Part shown: positions 1-8,687 of the stretch, piece after piece
Layout of the letters: the number at the start of each line of letters is the position of its first letter
Position numbering within the stretch: the stretch's first letter is position 1
Source of the DNA: Thiotrichales bacterium 35-46-9
Lineage (GTDB): Bacteria > Pseudomonadota > Gammaproteobacteria > Thiomicrospirales > Thiomicrospiraceae
DNA: 33,631 bases
Assembly: GCA_002281095.1 (NCBI GenBank)
Contig: NCFI01000008.1
Coordinates: 1 to 33,631 of the forward strand
Direction: 5' to 3'
Translations under genes and position numbers: made by a program
Notes under the pieces: generated by a model
Told to the model about the DNA's origin: nothing
The model's input: only the letters and a program-made list of their open reading frames with translations
Databases searched by the model: none

Positions 1-1659
1 TTGCAACAGTTGAAAGCTATGTTTGTTGATAGCATTGTGTCTAAAAAACTGGATTTATACTTCCAAGTCACTCCAAATACCCCAACGATGCTGGTGGGTG
101 ATGAGTTGAGGTTAACTCAGGTTTTGATCAATCTTCTCAGTAATGCTATTAAATTTACCCATCAAGGTGGTATTACGGTCTGTATTTCGTCTACACAGTT
201 GGATGATACTTCGGTGTGTCTTCACATCAGCGTCACAGATACGGGTATTGGCATGAATGAAATGGCATTACAGAAACTGTTTACGCCTTTTACGCAAGCG
301 GATAATTCGATTACCCGAAAATATGGTGGTACAGGTTTGGGTTTGGTTATTTCCAAGCGTTTAGTGCGAGCTATGGGTGGCGAATTAACGGCCAGCTCTA
401 AAGTAGGACAGGGCTCAAGGTTTGAGTTTGATCTTGTTTCTCCTGTAGCATCGCCACATGATAGTAGTCAGATGAATAGCAATGTTCGATGGAACTTGCT
501 GGTTGTGGAAGATCAACCGATGATTCGTTGCATTATTTCTGATATGCTGAAGCCACTGCCATGGAGAGTTAATTTCACTAATGATATGCAAGAGGCCATC
601 ATTCAAGGCAACAATAATGCCAATCATACCTGTGATCTAATAATTATTGACTGGGAAACAGTGCAACGCAATGATGATGCCTTTTTTGAACGTTTATATC
701 AATTCAACAAGCAACAAGCTCAGCGACCTAAAATCGTGTTGATGAGTTATGTGACTAATTTGCGCTTAGATCTGCAAAAAATGGGTATTGATTATTTTTT
801 ACAGAAACCATTAATTCGGCAAAGTCTTATGGTGGCTTTAGATGAATTGTCCTCAACAAAAGAGCAAATACAGGCTGAGCTTCACGCTCCCTCATTACCG
901 GATTTGACAGGTGTGCGTCTTTTGTTGGCCGAGGATAATCTATTAAATCAAGAAGTGGCCAAATTGAAATTGGAAAAAGTTGGTGCGCAGGTCTCCATTG
1001 CCAATAATGGACAAGAAGCAGTTGATGTCTTTTCACTTAATCCCGATGCATTTGATATTATTTTAATGGATTTACAAATGCCTGTAATGGGTGGTTTTGC
1101 TGCTACCGAGCTGATTCGCAAACAAAACAGTCGTATTCCGATTATTGCGCTGACCGCTGCCGCGATGGTTGAAGATAAAGAAAAAGCTTTGTCTTTTGGT
1201 ATGAATGATCATTTAAGTAAGCCAATTGATACGTTGGCGCTTTATCATACTATTGCACATTGGTGTAAGAGAGCTACGCCTGCAACTAAGGTTCCTGTTG
1301 TGCATGAGTCGGTTGTTGATGAGCAAGTGTTAGATATCGATTATGGCTTAGACCTAACCAGTGGCAGTCATGAAATGTTGGCCGACCTTTTGTCTCAATT
1401 GAAGGATCAGTTACATGCAGAGTTTGCCGATATCGTATCTGAATTAAAGGAAGGTAGTAAAAAAGGGTTTGCTGCTTTGCATGCGTTGAAAGGAGTCTCG
1501 GGTGGTTTGGGTGCCAAAGCCTTAGCTGCAATTTCTCGGGAGATTTACGAGCAGCATCGCAAAGGTTTCCCAATTGAAAGTAATGCATTGAACAAACTGA
1601 CAGATTCATTACAGAAGCTAGATGAGGCGATTGAGGTTTATCTTTCTCAGCAGCGCTAA
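1..1659 (+). CDS. Hybrid sensor histidine kinase, 3' part (HATPase-REC-REC-Hpt)
   Basis: This is the C-terminal 552 residues of a multi-step phosphorelay kinase. The 5' end lies outside the window, so the TTG at base 1 is not its start; the sensor region and the HisKA dimerisation helix are missing. The ATPase domain shows an N-box (LINLLSNAIKFT, 42-53), the G1 box DTGIGM (80-85) and a G2 box GGTGLGL (109-115). REC1 (about 164-283) has the acidic pair E170/D171, likely phosphoacceptor D217 and K269. REC2 (about 305-423) has E311/D312, D357 in MDLQMPVMGG and K407. An Hpt domain follows with H494 in HALKGVSGGLGA. All relay residues are present in the visible part, so it looks functional. The architecture resembles BarA/ArcB-type kinases, but the signal and partner regulator cannot be named. 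It converges on the photolyase operon with only 11 bases between stops. Confidence 0.93.
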   Translation: MQQLKAMFVDSIVSKKLDLYFQVTPNTPTMLVGDELRLTQVLINLLSNAIKFTHQGGITVCISSTQLDDTSVCLHISVTDTGIGMNEMALQKLFTPFTQADNSITRKYGGTGLGLVISKRLVRAMGGELTASSKVGQGSRFEFDLVSPVASPHDSSQMNSNVRWNLLVVEDQPMIRCIISDMLKPLPWRVNFTNDMQEAIIQGNNNANHTCDLIIIDWETVQRNDDAFFERLYQFNKQQAQRPKIVLMSYVTNLRLDLQKMGIDYFLQKPLIRQSLMVALDELSSTKEQIQAELHAPSLPDLTGVRLLLAEDNLLNQEVAKLKLEKVGAQVSIANNGQEAVDVFSLNPDAFDIILMDLQMPVMGGFAATELIRKQNSRIPIIALTAAAMVEDKEKALSFGMNDHLSKPIDTLALYHTIAHWCKRATPATKVPVVHESVVDEQVLDIDYGLDLTSGSHEMLADLLSQLKDQLHAEFADIVSELKEGSKKGFAALHALKGVSGGLGAKALAAISREIYEQHRKGFPIESNALNKLTDSLQKLDEAIEVYLSQQR

Positions 1660-1670
1660 GGTTGGTTGTT

Positions 1671-3218
1671 TTAAAGCTCTAAGGTAAGTTGGTTGTTAGT
1701 TTTATCAGATCGTCGCGTGCGTGGCTTGCGTGCTGTCTGCTGGCGGCTGCCATGCTTATTCAGCAGTTGGCGCGTGATGGTGCGGTTAGCATCTTGCTCA
1801 CGTAAGCCATAAATACGCATTTTTGCTTCACGAGCCGCGTGGCTGTGTTCGATAATGGGCATCGGGTAGTCAACGCCCATCGTCACCCCATAGCGTTGCT
1901 GCAAATTGGCGGTTAGTTGCCAAGGCGTGTGTAGGTAGTCGTTAGGGACTGGTGCCAGTTGGGGTAACCAAGTGCGAATAAAGGTGCCTTCTGGGTCTTG
2001 ATCTTGCGATTGTTTTACGGGATTGTAAACGCGTAATGTGTTCATTCCCGTAGTACCTGCTTGCATTTGCACTTGTGGGTAGTGAATACCGGGTTCGTAG
2101 TCAGTAAATTGTCGTGCTAAAAAAGCGGCTACGGCTTGCCAAGGCAGCCAGAGCAAATTGCAGGCAAAAGACACCAGCATGGCGCGCATTCTAAAATTAA
2201 TCCAACCGGTTGCCTGTAAGCGTTTTATGCAGGCATCGACAAAGGGATAGCCCGTTTCACCTTGGCAAAAAGCGGCAAAATGATCGGCGTTGAAGGGTCT
2301 CTCTAGGGTGTCTAATGCAGGATGCAAGTTGTGTGTTTGCATATCGGGCTGGCTTTCGAGCTTTTGCATAAAGTGGCAATGCCAGTGCAGGCGAGACTCG
2401 AAAGAGCGTAAGGATTTCAGCCATGCCGATTTGTCGGGATGCAAAGCTGTTTCGGCTTTCCACTGTTGCTGAGCATCTCTTAAGGCATGAACAATTTGAC
2501 GCATGGATAACGTGCCGTAAGCCAAATGTGGTGATAAGCGCGAGCAATGTTTGGGCGCTGTGTTGGGACTAGACAGGGCATAACGATAGGGAAGGCCGCG
2601 ATGATCCAAGAAAGTGTCTAACAGTTTGCTGGCGCGTGCTGTACCGCCTTTTTGCCGTAAGGGTTTGTCCTCGCCTTGTTGCACCAGTTGAGGGTGAGTG
2701 ATGGCCAGTCCTTCGGGCAGGCTAACCCCATGAACCTGATTAGGTGCTGGCATGGGCGAGGCAGTAAAAAAGGCTTGCCAATGATCTGCCCAGCCATTGC
2801 GGTCGGTTAGGCGACGCACGACGCCATCTTGTCGCCATTCGTGCCATTGCACTCGGTGCGCTAAACACCAAGCCTTAACGCGTCTGTCTCGTGCATAGGT
2901 CCAGAGGTTGCCGGTTTCTTCATGACTGTATAGTGCGGCAATGCCGAGCTGTTTATGTAGTTGATCGAGCAGGGCAATCATATCGCCTTGCGCTTGTTGC
3001 AGTTCACAACCTAGCTGGCGCAGTTGGTGCGCTAGGTCGGCTAAAGATTCACTGATAAAGGCTGCGTGCTGGCTATCACTATCGGCTTGTTGCCAAAAAT
3101 CCGTTTCCCACACATACAAGGGCAGCACTTTGCCGGCTTGACTGGCTTGCCGTAAGGGAGGGTGGTCGTTGACGCGTAAATCGCGCTTAAACCAAACTAA
3201 GTGGACGCCATTGTGCAT
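1671..3218 (-). CDS. Photolyase/cryptochrome-family flavoprotein, class uncertain
   Basis: A cytosolic FAD protein of the photolyase/cryptochrome superfamily. The N-terminal alpha/beta antenna domain starts with VWFKRDLRVND. The FAD domain carries TGYPFVDACIKRLQATGW and YNPVKQSQDQDPEGTFIR. Two in-frame starts exist: a TTG at 3227, one base after the upstream stop, and an ATG at 3218 nine bases after an AGG. The ATG is preferred and gives 515 residues. The segment equivalent to E. coli PhrB ANNGGWQWAASTG reads YPQVQMQAGTTG here. By an ungapped comparison, the asparagine near flavin N5 and the nearest tryptophan of the electron chain are therefore replaced. Superfamily membership is secure; CPD repair activity is not shown. 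It is the last gene of an operon with the iron-sulphur photolyase and the DUF2256 gene. The basic tail (KPRTRR) may help bind DNA. Confidence 0.88.
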   Translation of the reverse strand: MHNGVHLVWFKRDLRVNDHPPLRQASQAGKVLPLYVWETDFWQQADSDSQHAAFISESLADLAHQLRQLGCELQQAQGDMIALLDQLHKQLGIAALYSHEETGNLWTYARDRRVKAWCLAHRVQWHEWRQDGVVRRLTDRNGWADHWQAFFTASPMPAPNQVHGVSLPEGLAITHPQLVQQGEDKPLRQKGGTARASKLLDTFLDHRGLPYRYALSSPNTAPKHCSRLSPHLAYGTLSMRQIVHALRDAQQQWKAETALHPDKSAWLKSLRSFESRLHWHCHFMQKLESQPDMQTHNLHPALDTLERPFNADHFAAFCQGETGYPFVDACIKRLQATGWINFRMRAMLVSFACNLLWLPWQAVAAFLARQFTDYEPGIHYPQVQMQAGTTGMNTLRVYNPVKQSQDQDPEGTFIRTWLPQLAPVPNDYLHTPWQLTANLQQRYGVTMGVDYPMPIIEHSHAAREAKMRIYGLREQDANRTITRQLLNKHGSRQQTARKPRTRRSDKTNNQLTLEL

Positions 3219-3228
3219 TTTTTTCAAC

Positions 3229-4752
3229 CTAGCTCAAATGGCGTTCAGCTTCACGTACCAGTTGCTGCTTGTCGCTATCGCTCAGCTTTTTCACATGACT
3301 GACCATTAAGCTGGTGCGTGGATTATGACTGAGTTCGTCGAAATGAATGATGAGAAAACGCCAATAAAGTTGCGTGATGGGGCAGGCATTGGCGCCGCTT
3401 TTTTCCTTAGGTTTGAAGCGGCAGTGTTGGCAGTAGTTCGACATTTTGTCGATATAAGCGCCGCTGGCCAAATAAGGCTTGCTGGTGAACTCGCCGCCGT
3501 TAGCATAAAGTGCCATACCAATGACATTGGGTCTTTGCACCCAGTCGGTAGCATCAATGTAAACAGCATGAAACCAATCCGACACCGCTTGAGGTTGTAG
3601 TTCTGCTAGGGTGGCATAAAGTCCTATCACCATTAGGCGTTGAATGTGGTGCGCATAACCGGTAGCAAGGGTTTGACCGATGACTTGCGATAAACAGGTC
3701 ATCTCGGTCTTGCCTGTCCAAAACCAGTCGGGCAAGGGGCGTTGATGCCCAAAGTGGTTGGCATATATCAGCTCGTTGGTGCGATGCTGGTAAATGCCGC
3801 GCATAAACTCACGCCAACCGAGTATTTGTCGCACAAACCCTTCAACACTATTAAGTGGCGCTTTACCCAGCGCATAAGCCTGTAAGGCGGCATCGATCAC
3901 TTCTTGTGGCTGCAATAATTGGCAATTCAGCGGAGCAGACAGCAAGGAATGATAGAGGAAGGGTTCGTTCGTCCACATGGCATCTTGCAATTGACCAAAA
4001 TCCGCCAGACGGTAAGTAATGAAATCGGTTAGAGCAGTTAATGCTTGTTGCCGTGTCACGGCATAGTTAAAAGCGTCGCAGCTTCCGGGGTGGGTGGCAA
4101 AGCGTTCATTCACCCTGTCGATAACGGCTTGGGTAATGGCATCGGGCGCAAAAGTTTGCGGTGGTGTTATCCAGCCTAAGCCTTGTTTGGGAATCGATTG
4201 GCGGTTATCGGCATCGTAATTCCACTGTCCGCCTTCGGGTTCGCTTCCTTGCATCAAAATACCCGTGCGTTGACGCATCCAACGGTAAAAGAACTCCATG
4301 CGCAGTTGTTTTTTGCCGTGCATCCAAGTGCTAAAGTCGGCTGGTGAACACAAAAAGTGTGCATCTTCAGTCCAAACCAAGCCAATGGCTTGTTGCTGGC
4401 AGAGCTTGGTAAGGGCATGATGCAGGCGAATATCGCCGACGCGTTGGCAAACCACATGGGTCGCGGCGTGTTGTGTTATGGCAGCAGCAAGGGCATCGAC
4501 CAAATGTGCATGACTGTGCTGATCTAATGCCCAATAATCGAGTGCTGGTTCGCCGTATCGGTCGCGCAGCCTTTGCGCAAAATGGCGCATGGCACTGAGA
4601 AAATAAACAATACGTGCCTTATGACTCCAAACATGGGTCGATTCTTCTACCGCTTCAATCATCAGTAGCTTGTCGTGCTTGGCATCGAAATGGCTTAGAG
4701 CAGGGTTGTCGAGACACAACTGATCGCCCAAAATGAGGATGAGCTTGCTCAT
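3229..4752 (-). CDS. Iron-sulphur bacterial photolyase, FeS-BCP type, probable (6-4) photolyase
   Basis: This belongs to the DPRP/FeS-BCP clade of photolyases, whose studied members (Agrobacterium PhrB) repair UV (6-4) photoproducts using FAD, a lumazine-type antenna and a [4Fe-4S] cluster. The N-terminus SKLILILGDQL is typical of the family. Cluster cysteines are visible at C353, C441, C444 and C457. Their spacing (88, 3 and 13) equals that remembered for PhrB (350, 438, 441, 454). The HHxxR repair motif is H368-H369-I-Q-R372, at the same offset of three from PhrB. The length of 507 residues is normal. The start overlaps the DUF2256 stop by four bases (ATGA), and the stop is followed almost directly by the second photolyase-like gene. 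Translational coupling and a shared role in light-driven repair are inferred. Confidence 0.95.
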   Translation of the reverse strand: MSKLILILGDQLCLDNPALSHFDAKHDKLLMIEAVEESTHVWSHKARIVYFLSAMRHFAQRLRDRYGEPALDYWALDQHSHAHLVDALAAAITQHAATHVVCQRVGDIRLHHALTKLCQQQAIGLVWTEDAHFLCSPADFSTWMHGKKQLRMEFFYRWMRQRTGILMQGSEPEGGQWNYDADNRQSIPKQGLGWITPPQTFAPDAITQAVIDRVNERFATHPGSCDAFNYAVTRQQALTALTDFITYRLADFGQLQDAMWTNEPFLYHSLLSAPLNCQLLQPQEVIDAALQAYALGKAPLNSVEGFVRQILGWREFMRGIYQHRTNELIYANHFGHQRPLPDWFWTGKTEMTCLSQVIGQTLATGYAHHIQRLMVIGLYATLAELQPQAVSDWFHAVYIDATDWVQRPNVIGMALYANGGEFTSKPYLASGAYIDKMSNYCQHCRFKPKEKSGANACPITQLYWRFLIIHFDELSHNPRTSLMVSHVKKLSDSDKQQLVREAERHLS

Positions 4753-4916
4753 GCTGGCTGCGACTTATTTTTTTGCGTGCGACATCGCTCTGAGCAGTAT
4801 TTCACTTCTGCCCAGCAGCTTTCCCATTTTTTGCGCCAACTGAAGGGGCGAGCACAGACAAGGCAGATTTTGCTATCGAGTGTGCTTTTATGGCCTTTGA
4901 AGGTGATTTTAGGCAT
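4749..4916 (-). CDS. DUF2256 small zinc-ribbon-like protein
   Basis: A 55-residue protein of the DUF2256 family, recognised by CLVCARPFSWRKKW and EVKYCSERCR. Four cysteines (C18, C21, C41, C45) form a CxxC...CxxxC pattern that should bind zinc. The function of the family is unknown. It overlaps the following FeS photolyase by ATGA, and from memory this gene is often found beside such photolyases in gammaproteobacteria and cyanobacteria. The frame is open up to 4949, but the ATG at 4916 (MPKITFKGHKST) fits the family better. No strong ribosome-binding site is visible at either start. It is the first gene of the repair operon, so its promoter should lie between about 4917 and 5010. Confidence 0.87.
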   Translation of the reverse strand: MPKITFKGHKSTLDSKICLVCARPFSWRKKWESCWAEVKYCSERCRTQKNKSQPA

Positions 4917-5010
4917 GATGCATGACAGTCTCTGAGTTAAGAGCATCATTACATCATAATTTAATCTGTTTTTGAATTATACAACAGCTAGACGGATTTT
5001 GAATTGGTCG

Positions 5011-5418
5011 TTATGAGGCTAGCAAGGCTTGTAGTTGGGTCTGCAGAGCCGTTTGTTCGCAGGTTGTCCATTCATCGGTAGGCGAAAAGCCCCACACGGG
5101 TTTGGGCCAAGCATCATCGTCTGTGCGACGCCCGACCACATGCCAGTGTAATTGCGATACCACATTGCCCAAGGCACCGACATTAATCTTGTCGAGTGCA
5201 AAACACTGATTCAACGCCTGAGCGCAGCGGCTACTTTCGTCCATCAGTTGTGCTTGTTGTTCGACGCTGAGTTGATGAACTTCGGTTAGATTGTCAACGC
5301 GTGGAACTAAAATCAGCCAGGGAAAATTGCGCACATTTTCTAAGCGAACTTGGCACAGCGGTAAGTCGGTAATAAAAATGCTATCTTGTTCAAGGCGAGG
5401 GTCTAGATTGAAAGGCAT
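5011..5418 (-). CDS. HIT-family nucleotide-binding hydrolase-like protein
   Basis: A 135-residue histidine-triad protein, probably a nucleotide hydrolase or transferase of unknown substrate. The HIT motif is QLHWHVVGR (residues 89-97), with H91 and H93 present and the first histidine of the classical HxHxH replaced by Q89. That replacement is common in short proteobacterial HIT proteins. The FPWLILVPR segment is also typical. Start: ATG preceded by the purine-rich AAGAGA. It is separated from the photolyase operon downstream by about 95 bases and diverges from the small membrane protein gene at 5544. It appears to be a single-gene unit. Confidence 0.9.
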   Translation of the reverse strand: MPFNLDPRLEQDSIFITDLPLCQVRLENVRNFPWLILVPRVDNLTEVHQLSVEQQAQLMDESSRCAQALNQCFALDKINVGALGNVVSQLHWHVVGRRTDDDAWPKPVWGFSPTDEWTTCEQTALQTQLQALLAS

Positions 5419-5543
5419 GGAGTTCTCTTAAATGGGTTTTTCAGGTCTATTAGCGTTGAGAATAGCGTGTTTATGGCTTGTTTGGCAACCGCTTTAGCTA
5501 AAGAAATATGCTAATATGCCCTCTGATAGAACAGGAGCTACTT

Positions 5544-5780
5544 ATGCCTACCTTTAGACAGATTTGTTTCTATACCGCTGTGGTTGCGTTAGTGTCGGGG
5601 CTAACGATTGGTTTGCTCGATATTTGGGACATTATTGATGTAGAAAATCTCACCTTAAAAATCTTCTTATCTTCGACCTTGCTACTGGTCACGGCCTTGT
5701 TGGGGTTGTTGGTAGATCGTTTGTTTGGACCTCGTGAAAGCGATAACATCACTAAAGTAATTTCGAAGGAAGCCCAGTGA
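5544..5780 (+). CDS. Small two-helix inner-membrane protein, unknown function
   Basis: A 78-residue protein with two hydrophobic helices (about residues 9-26 and 38-58) separated by an acidic loop (DIWDIIDVEN) and ending in a charged tail (DRLFGPRESDN). The ATG at 5544 is chosen because AGGAG lies six bases upstream; an in-frame ATG at 5508 has no such site. The family is not recognised. The stop TGA overlaps the GTG start of cobS (GTGA), so the two are likely translationally coupled. It could be an accessory to the membrane-embedded cobalamin synthase, but that rests on position alone. Confidence 0.75.
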   Translation: MPTFRQICFYTAVVALVSGLTIGLLDIWDIIDVENLTLKIFLSSTLLLVTALLGLLVDRLFGPRESDNITKVISKEAQ

Positions 5781-6517
5781 GCTTACCGACGGGTTTTATT
5801 CTCGCTATGACGTTTTTAACGCGCTTGCCTATGCCGAAAGTGGTAAATTTTCAACCCAGTGACATGGCCAAAGCGGTGGTTTGGTTTCCCTTGGCGGGTG
5901 TGGTGGTGGGTGCACTGGTAGCGGTGGCTTGGTCACTGGGTAATCTAATTCATCCGCTGTTGGCGGGGTTGTTTGGATTGTTATTGTGGGTATGGGTGAC
6001 AGGGGCGTTGCATCTGGACGGCTTGTCTGATCTGACCGATGCCTTAGGTGCCGCTCACGCTAATGAAGAGCGCTTCTTCACTGTGCTGTCAGATCCCCAC
6101 GTCGGTAGTTTTGGTGTAGTGGTGCTGGTGTTGCAACTGCTGATGAAATGGGTGTTGCTCACCTTGCTTGCCTACGCCGATATGTCAGCGTGGTGGCTGG
6201 TTTTTGTTGCCGCTTGGGCGAGAATGGGCGCTGCTTGGTGGTCGTTGAGTTTGCCCAGCATTAAACCCGGCTTAGGAGAAACTTTCGCCTGGCAAGGCAA
6301 AGTCAGTCAGCTTGGGTGGGGAGTAGGCGCATTAACCTTGGCAAGTTTAATGCTGTCGCCTGCCTTGTTGTCTGCGTTAGTGCCTGTGTTGCTATGGCGT
6401 GTTTGGTTACAGTGGCGTTTAGGTGGGCAAACGGGCGACGCGTTGGGTGCGGGTATCGAGTTAAGTGAGAGTGTGACGCTATTGTTATTGGTAATAATTA
6501 TTCAGAGTTTGGTGTAG
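5777..6517 (+). CDS. cobS: Adenosylcobinamide-GDP ribazoletransferase (cobalamin synthase)
   Basis: CobS is a polytopic inner-membrane enzyme that joins adenosylcobinamide-GDP to alpha-ribazole (phosphate), a last step of vitamin B12 assembly. The 246 residues match the usual length. Family marks are FLTRLPMP near the N-terminus, the conserved TGALHLDGLSDLTDALG around residue 75-91, and the following SDPHVGSFG. Start: GTG, overlapping the upstream stop, with GAAGGA six bases before it. No other cob/cbi gene and no room for a full cobalamin riboswitch is seen nearby (125 bases upstream of the operon). The gene sits in an operon with lgt, thyA and folA instead of a B12 cluster. Confidence 0.93.
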   Translation: MSLPTGFILAMTFLTRLPMPKVVNFQPSDMAKAVVWFPLAGVVVGALVAVAWSLGNLIHPLLAGLFGLLLWVWVTGALHLDGLSDLTDALGAAHANEERFFTVLSDPHVGSFGVVVLVLQLLMKWVLLTLLAYADMSAWWLVFVAAWARMGAAWWSLSLPSIKPGLGETFAWQGKVSQLGWGVGALTLASLMLSPALLSALVPVLLWRVWLQWRLGGQTGDALGAGIELSESVTLLLLVIIIQSLV

Positions 6518-6528
6518 GAAGAAGCAAT

Positions 6529-7335
6529 ATGATGACTTATCAAACCATTGATCCCGTTGCCCTTGATTTGGGTGTGGTGCAGGTTCGCTGGTACGGATTG
6601 ATGTATTTAATCGGTTTTTTAAGCGCTTGGTATTATGGTACGGTCCGAACCCGTGATAGCTGGCGCAATTGGAATAAGGATCAGGTGAGTGATTTACTCT
6701 TCTATTGTGCCTTAGGGGTTATTTTAGGTGGACGACTAGGCTACATTTTCTTTTACGATTTTGCTCACTACCTTGATCAACCTTTCGATATGCTGAAAAT
6801 ATGGCAGGGTGGCATGTCGTTTCATGGTGGTCTATTGGGTGTGATTACCGCGGTTTGGCTTTATGGACGCAAGATTAATAAGTCATTGCTCGAAATTACC
6901 GACTTTATTGCGCCATTTGTGACGATCGGTCTGTTTTTTGGCCGTATTGGTAATTACATTAACAGTGAGTTGTGGGGTAAGGTGGCACCAGAAGATAGTC
7001 CTTGGGCGATGCTGGTTTATGATCATCAATTACAAGCCTTGGTGCCTAAATATCCGACGCAGTTACTAGAAGCTCTGTTAGAAGGGCTGGTATTAGGCGT
7101 CATTCTTTGGTGGTATTCGCGACAACAGCGCGGTATTGGCGCGGTATCGGGACTTTTCTTATTAGGCTATGGTTCTTTCCGTTTCTTGGTCGAGTTTTGG
7201 CGTATGCCTGACGCTCAGTTGGGTTATCTCGCGTGGGATTGGTTAACCATGGGTCAAATTCTATGTTTGCCAATGATTGCTGGCGGACTCTTCTTAATGT
7301 TTTTCTGGAGTAAGCGTCATGCAACAGTATCATGA
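6529..7335 (+). CDS. lgt: Phosphatidylglycerol:prolipoprotein diacylglyceryl transferase
   Basis: Lgt is the inner-membrane enzyme that adds diacylglycerol from phosphatidylglycerol to the lipobox cysteine of prolipoproteins, the first step of lipoprotein maturation. The 268 residues include the signature [13 protein letters not shown], with the conserved arginine R139. [11 protein letters not shown] holds the conserved histidine H99. Several transmembrane helices are evident. AGGAAGAAG lies just upstream of a double ATG (6529 and 6532); the first is used here. The 3' end overlaps thyA by 17 bases. Likely clients in this window are BamD and the glycine-zipper lipoprotein. Confidence 0.97.
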   Translation: MMTYQTIDPVALDLGVVQVRWYGLMYLIGFLSAWYYGTVRTRDSWRNWNKDQVSDLLFYCALGVILGGRLGYIFFYDFAHYLDQPFDMLKIWQGGMSFHGGLLGVITAVWLYGRKINKSLLEITDFIAPFVTIGLFFGRIGNYINSELWGKVAPEDSPWAMLVYDHQLQALVPKYPTQLLEALLEGLVLGVILWWYSRQQRGIGAVSGLFLLGYGSFRFLVEFWRMPDAQLGYLAWDWLTMGQILCLPMIAGGLFLMFFWSKRHATVS

Positions 7336-8152
7336 TTTGTTACGATTAATTTTGGCGCAAGGCTCAGCAAAGGATGATCGCACGGGTACGGGCACCATCG
7401 GTATATTTGGTCACCAAATGCGGTTTAACTTGCAACAGGGTTTTCCGCTGTTAACGACGAAAAAACTGCATTGGAAATCGATTGCCATTGAATTGTTGTG
7501 GTTCTTACGCGGTGATACCAATATTGCTTATTTGAAAGAACATGGCGTGCGTATCTGGGATGAGTGGGCGACGCCAGATGGTGAATTAGGCCCTTTATAT
7601 GGTAAACAATGGACGCGTTGGGCAACCCCGGATGGTCGAGAGTTGAATCAAATTGCGCAAGTGATTGAACAAATTAAAGCTCGTCCTAATAGTCGTCGTT
7701 TAATTGTTTCAGCTTGGAATCCGGCCGATTTACCCGATGAGAGTATTTCCCCTCAAGCCAATGTTGAACAGGGTCGTATGGCCTTAGCTGCCTGTCATGC
7801 CTTATTTCAATTTCAGGTGAACGATGGCAAGCTGAGTTGTCAATTGTATCAACGCAGTGCCGATGTGTTCTTGGGCGTTCCTTTTAATATTGCCAGCTAT
7901 GCGTTGTTAACGCATATGATTGCGCAGCAGTGCGATTTGGAGGTGGGGGACTTTGTCTGGACAGGCGGTGATGTGCATTTATATCGTAACACTATCGAGC
8001 AGTCACAGTTGCAATTAACGCGCGAACCTTATCCGCTACCAACCCTCAAAATATTGCGTAAACCTAACAGTATTTTTGACTATCAGTTTGACGACTTTGT
8101 TATCGAAAATTATCAGGCACATCCGCATATTTCAGCTAAGGTGGCGGTATGA
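7319..8152 (+). CDS. thyA: Thymidylate synthase
   Basis: Converts dUMP to dTMP using 5,10-methylene-tetrahydrofolate and releases dihydrofolate. The sequence shows KDDRTGTGT near the N-terminus, the catalytic cysteine C159 in [11 protein letters not shown], and the dUMP-binding segment [17 protein letters not shown]. At 277 residues it is slightly longer than the E. coli enzyme, owing to an insert just before the active site ([16 protein letters not shown]) that is common in other gammaproteobacteria. Start: ATG with GGAG eight bases upstream, inside the lgt coding end. The stop overlaps the folA start (ATGA), linking dihydrofolate production to its reductase. Confidence 0.98.
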   Translation: MQQYHDLLRLILAQGSAKDDRTGTGTIGIFGHQMRFNLQQGFPLLTTKKLHWKSIAIELLWFLRGDTNIAYLKEHGVRIWDEWATPDGELGPLYGKQWTRWATPDGRELNQIAQVIEQIKARPNSRRLIVSAWNPADLPDESISPQANVEQGRMALAACHALFQFQVNDGKLSCQLYQRSADVFLGVPFNIASYALLTHMIAQQCDLEVGDFVWTGGDVHLYRNTIEQSQLQLTREPYPLPTLKILRKPNSIFDYQFDDFVIENYQAHPHISAKVAV

Positions 8153-8649
8153 TTGTCTCGCTGATTGCTGCCATGGATGAAAATCGAGCCATTGGTTTTG
8201 ATAATAAGCTGCCGTGGCATTTGCCCGATGATCTCAAGTTTTTCAAGGCCTGTACGCAGGGCGGCGTGGTGGTGATGGGGCGTAAGACCTTTGAATCTTT
8301 AGGCTGTCGTCCTTTGCCGAATCGTCGCAATATCGTGCTGACACGACAAACGGATTGGACACATGAAGGTATCGAAGTTGCGCATGATTGGTATCAACTT
8401 TATAACAGCTTGATGTTGCAAGGAATAGATAGAGTATGGATTATTGGTGGTGGGGAGATTTACACTACTTGTCTTGAGCAGGCGAGTGAATTAGTATTAA
8501 CCCACGTAGTAACGCGCTTGGCGCAAGCTGACGCTTGGTTTCCTGTGTGGAATGCTGAACAATGGCAATGTGTGGAGTCTCAGCTTCATGATGCTGATGA
8601 ACGACATGCCTATTCCTTTACTTGGCAGCGTTGGCAACGAAAACCCTGA
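8149..8649 (+). CDS. folA: Dihydrofolate reductase
   Basis: Reduces dihydrofolate to tetrahydrofolate with NADPH, regenerating the cofactor consumed by the adjacent thyA product; it is the target of trimethoprim. The 166 residues carry [24 protein letters not shown] with the active-site acid D28 (equivalent to E. coli D27) and W23, [12 protein letters not shown] for NADPH binding, and the late WIIGGGEIY motif. It begins within the thyA stop codon overlap. It is probably the last gene of the operon, with the chemoreceptor gene starting 38 bases later. Confidence 0.97.
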   Translation: MIVSLIAAMDENRAIGFDNKLPWHLPDDLKFFKACTQGGVVVMGRKTFESLGCRPLPNRRNIVLTRQTDWTHEGIEVAHDWYQLYNSLMLQGIDRVWIIGGGEIYTTCLEQASELVLTHVVTRLAQADAWFPVWNAEQWQCVESQLHDADERHAYSFTWQRWQRKP

Positions 8650-8687
8650 AAAATACCACGACAAAAAAGATAAGACTAGGATAGCTC

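Noticed and set aside
5419-5543. Possible cobalamin riboswitch before the cobS operon
   Set aside because: Only 125 bases are available and no B12-box-like sequence was recognised.
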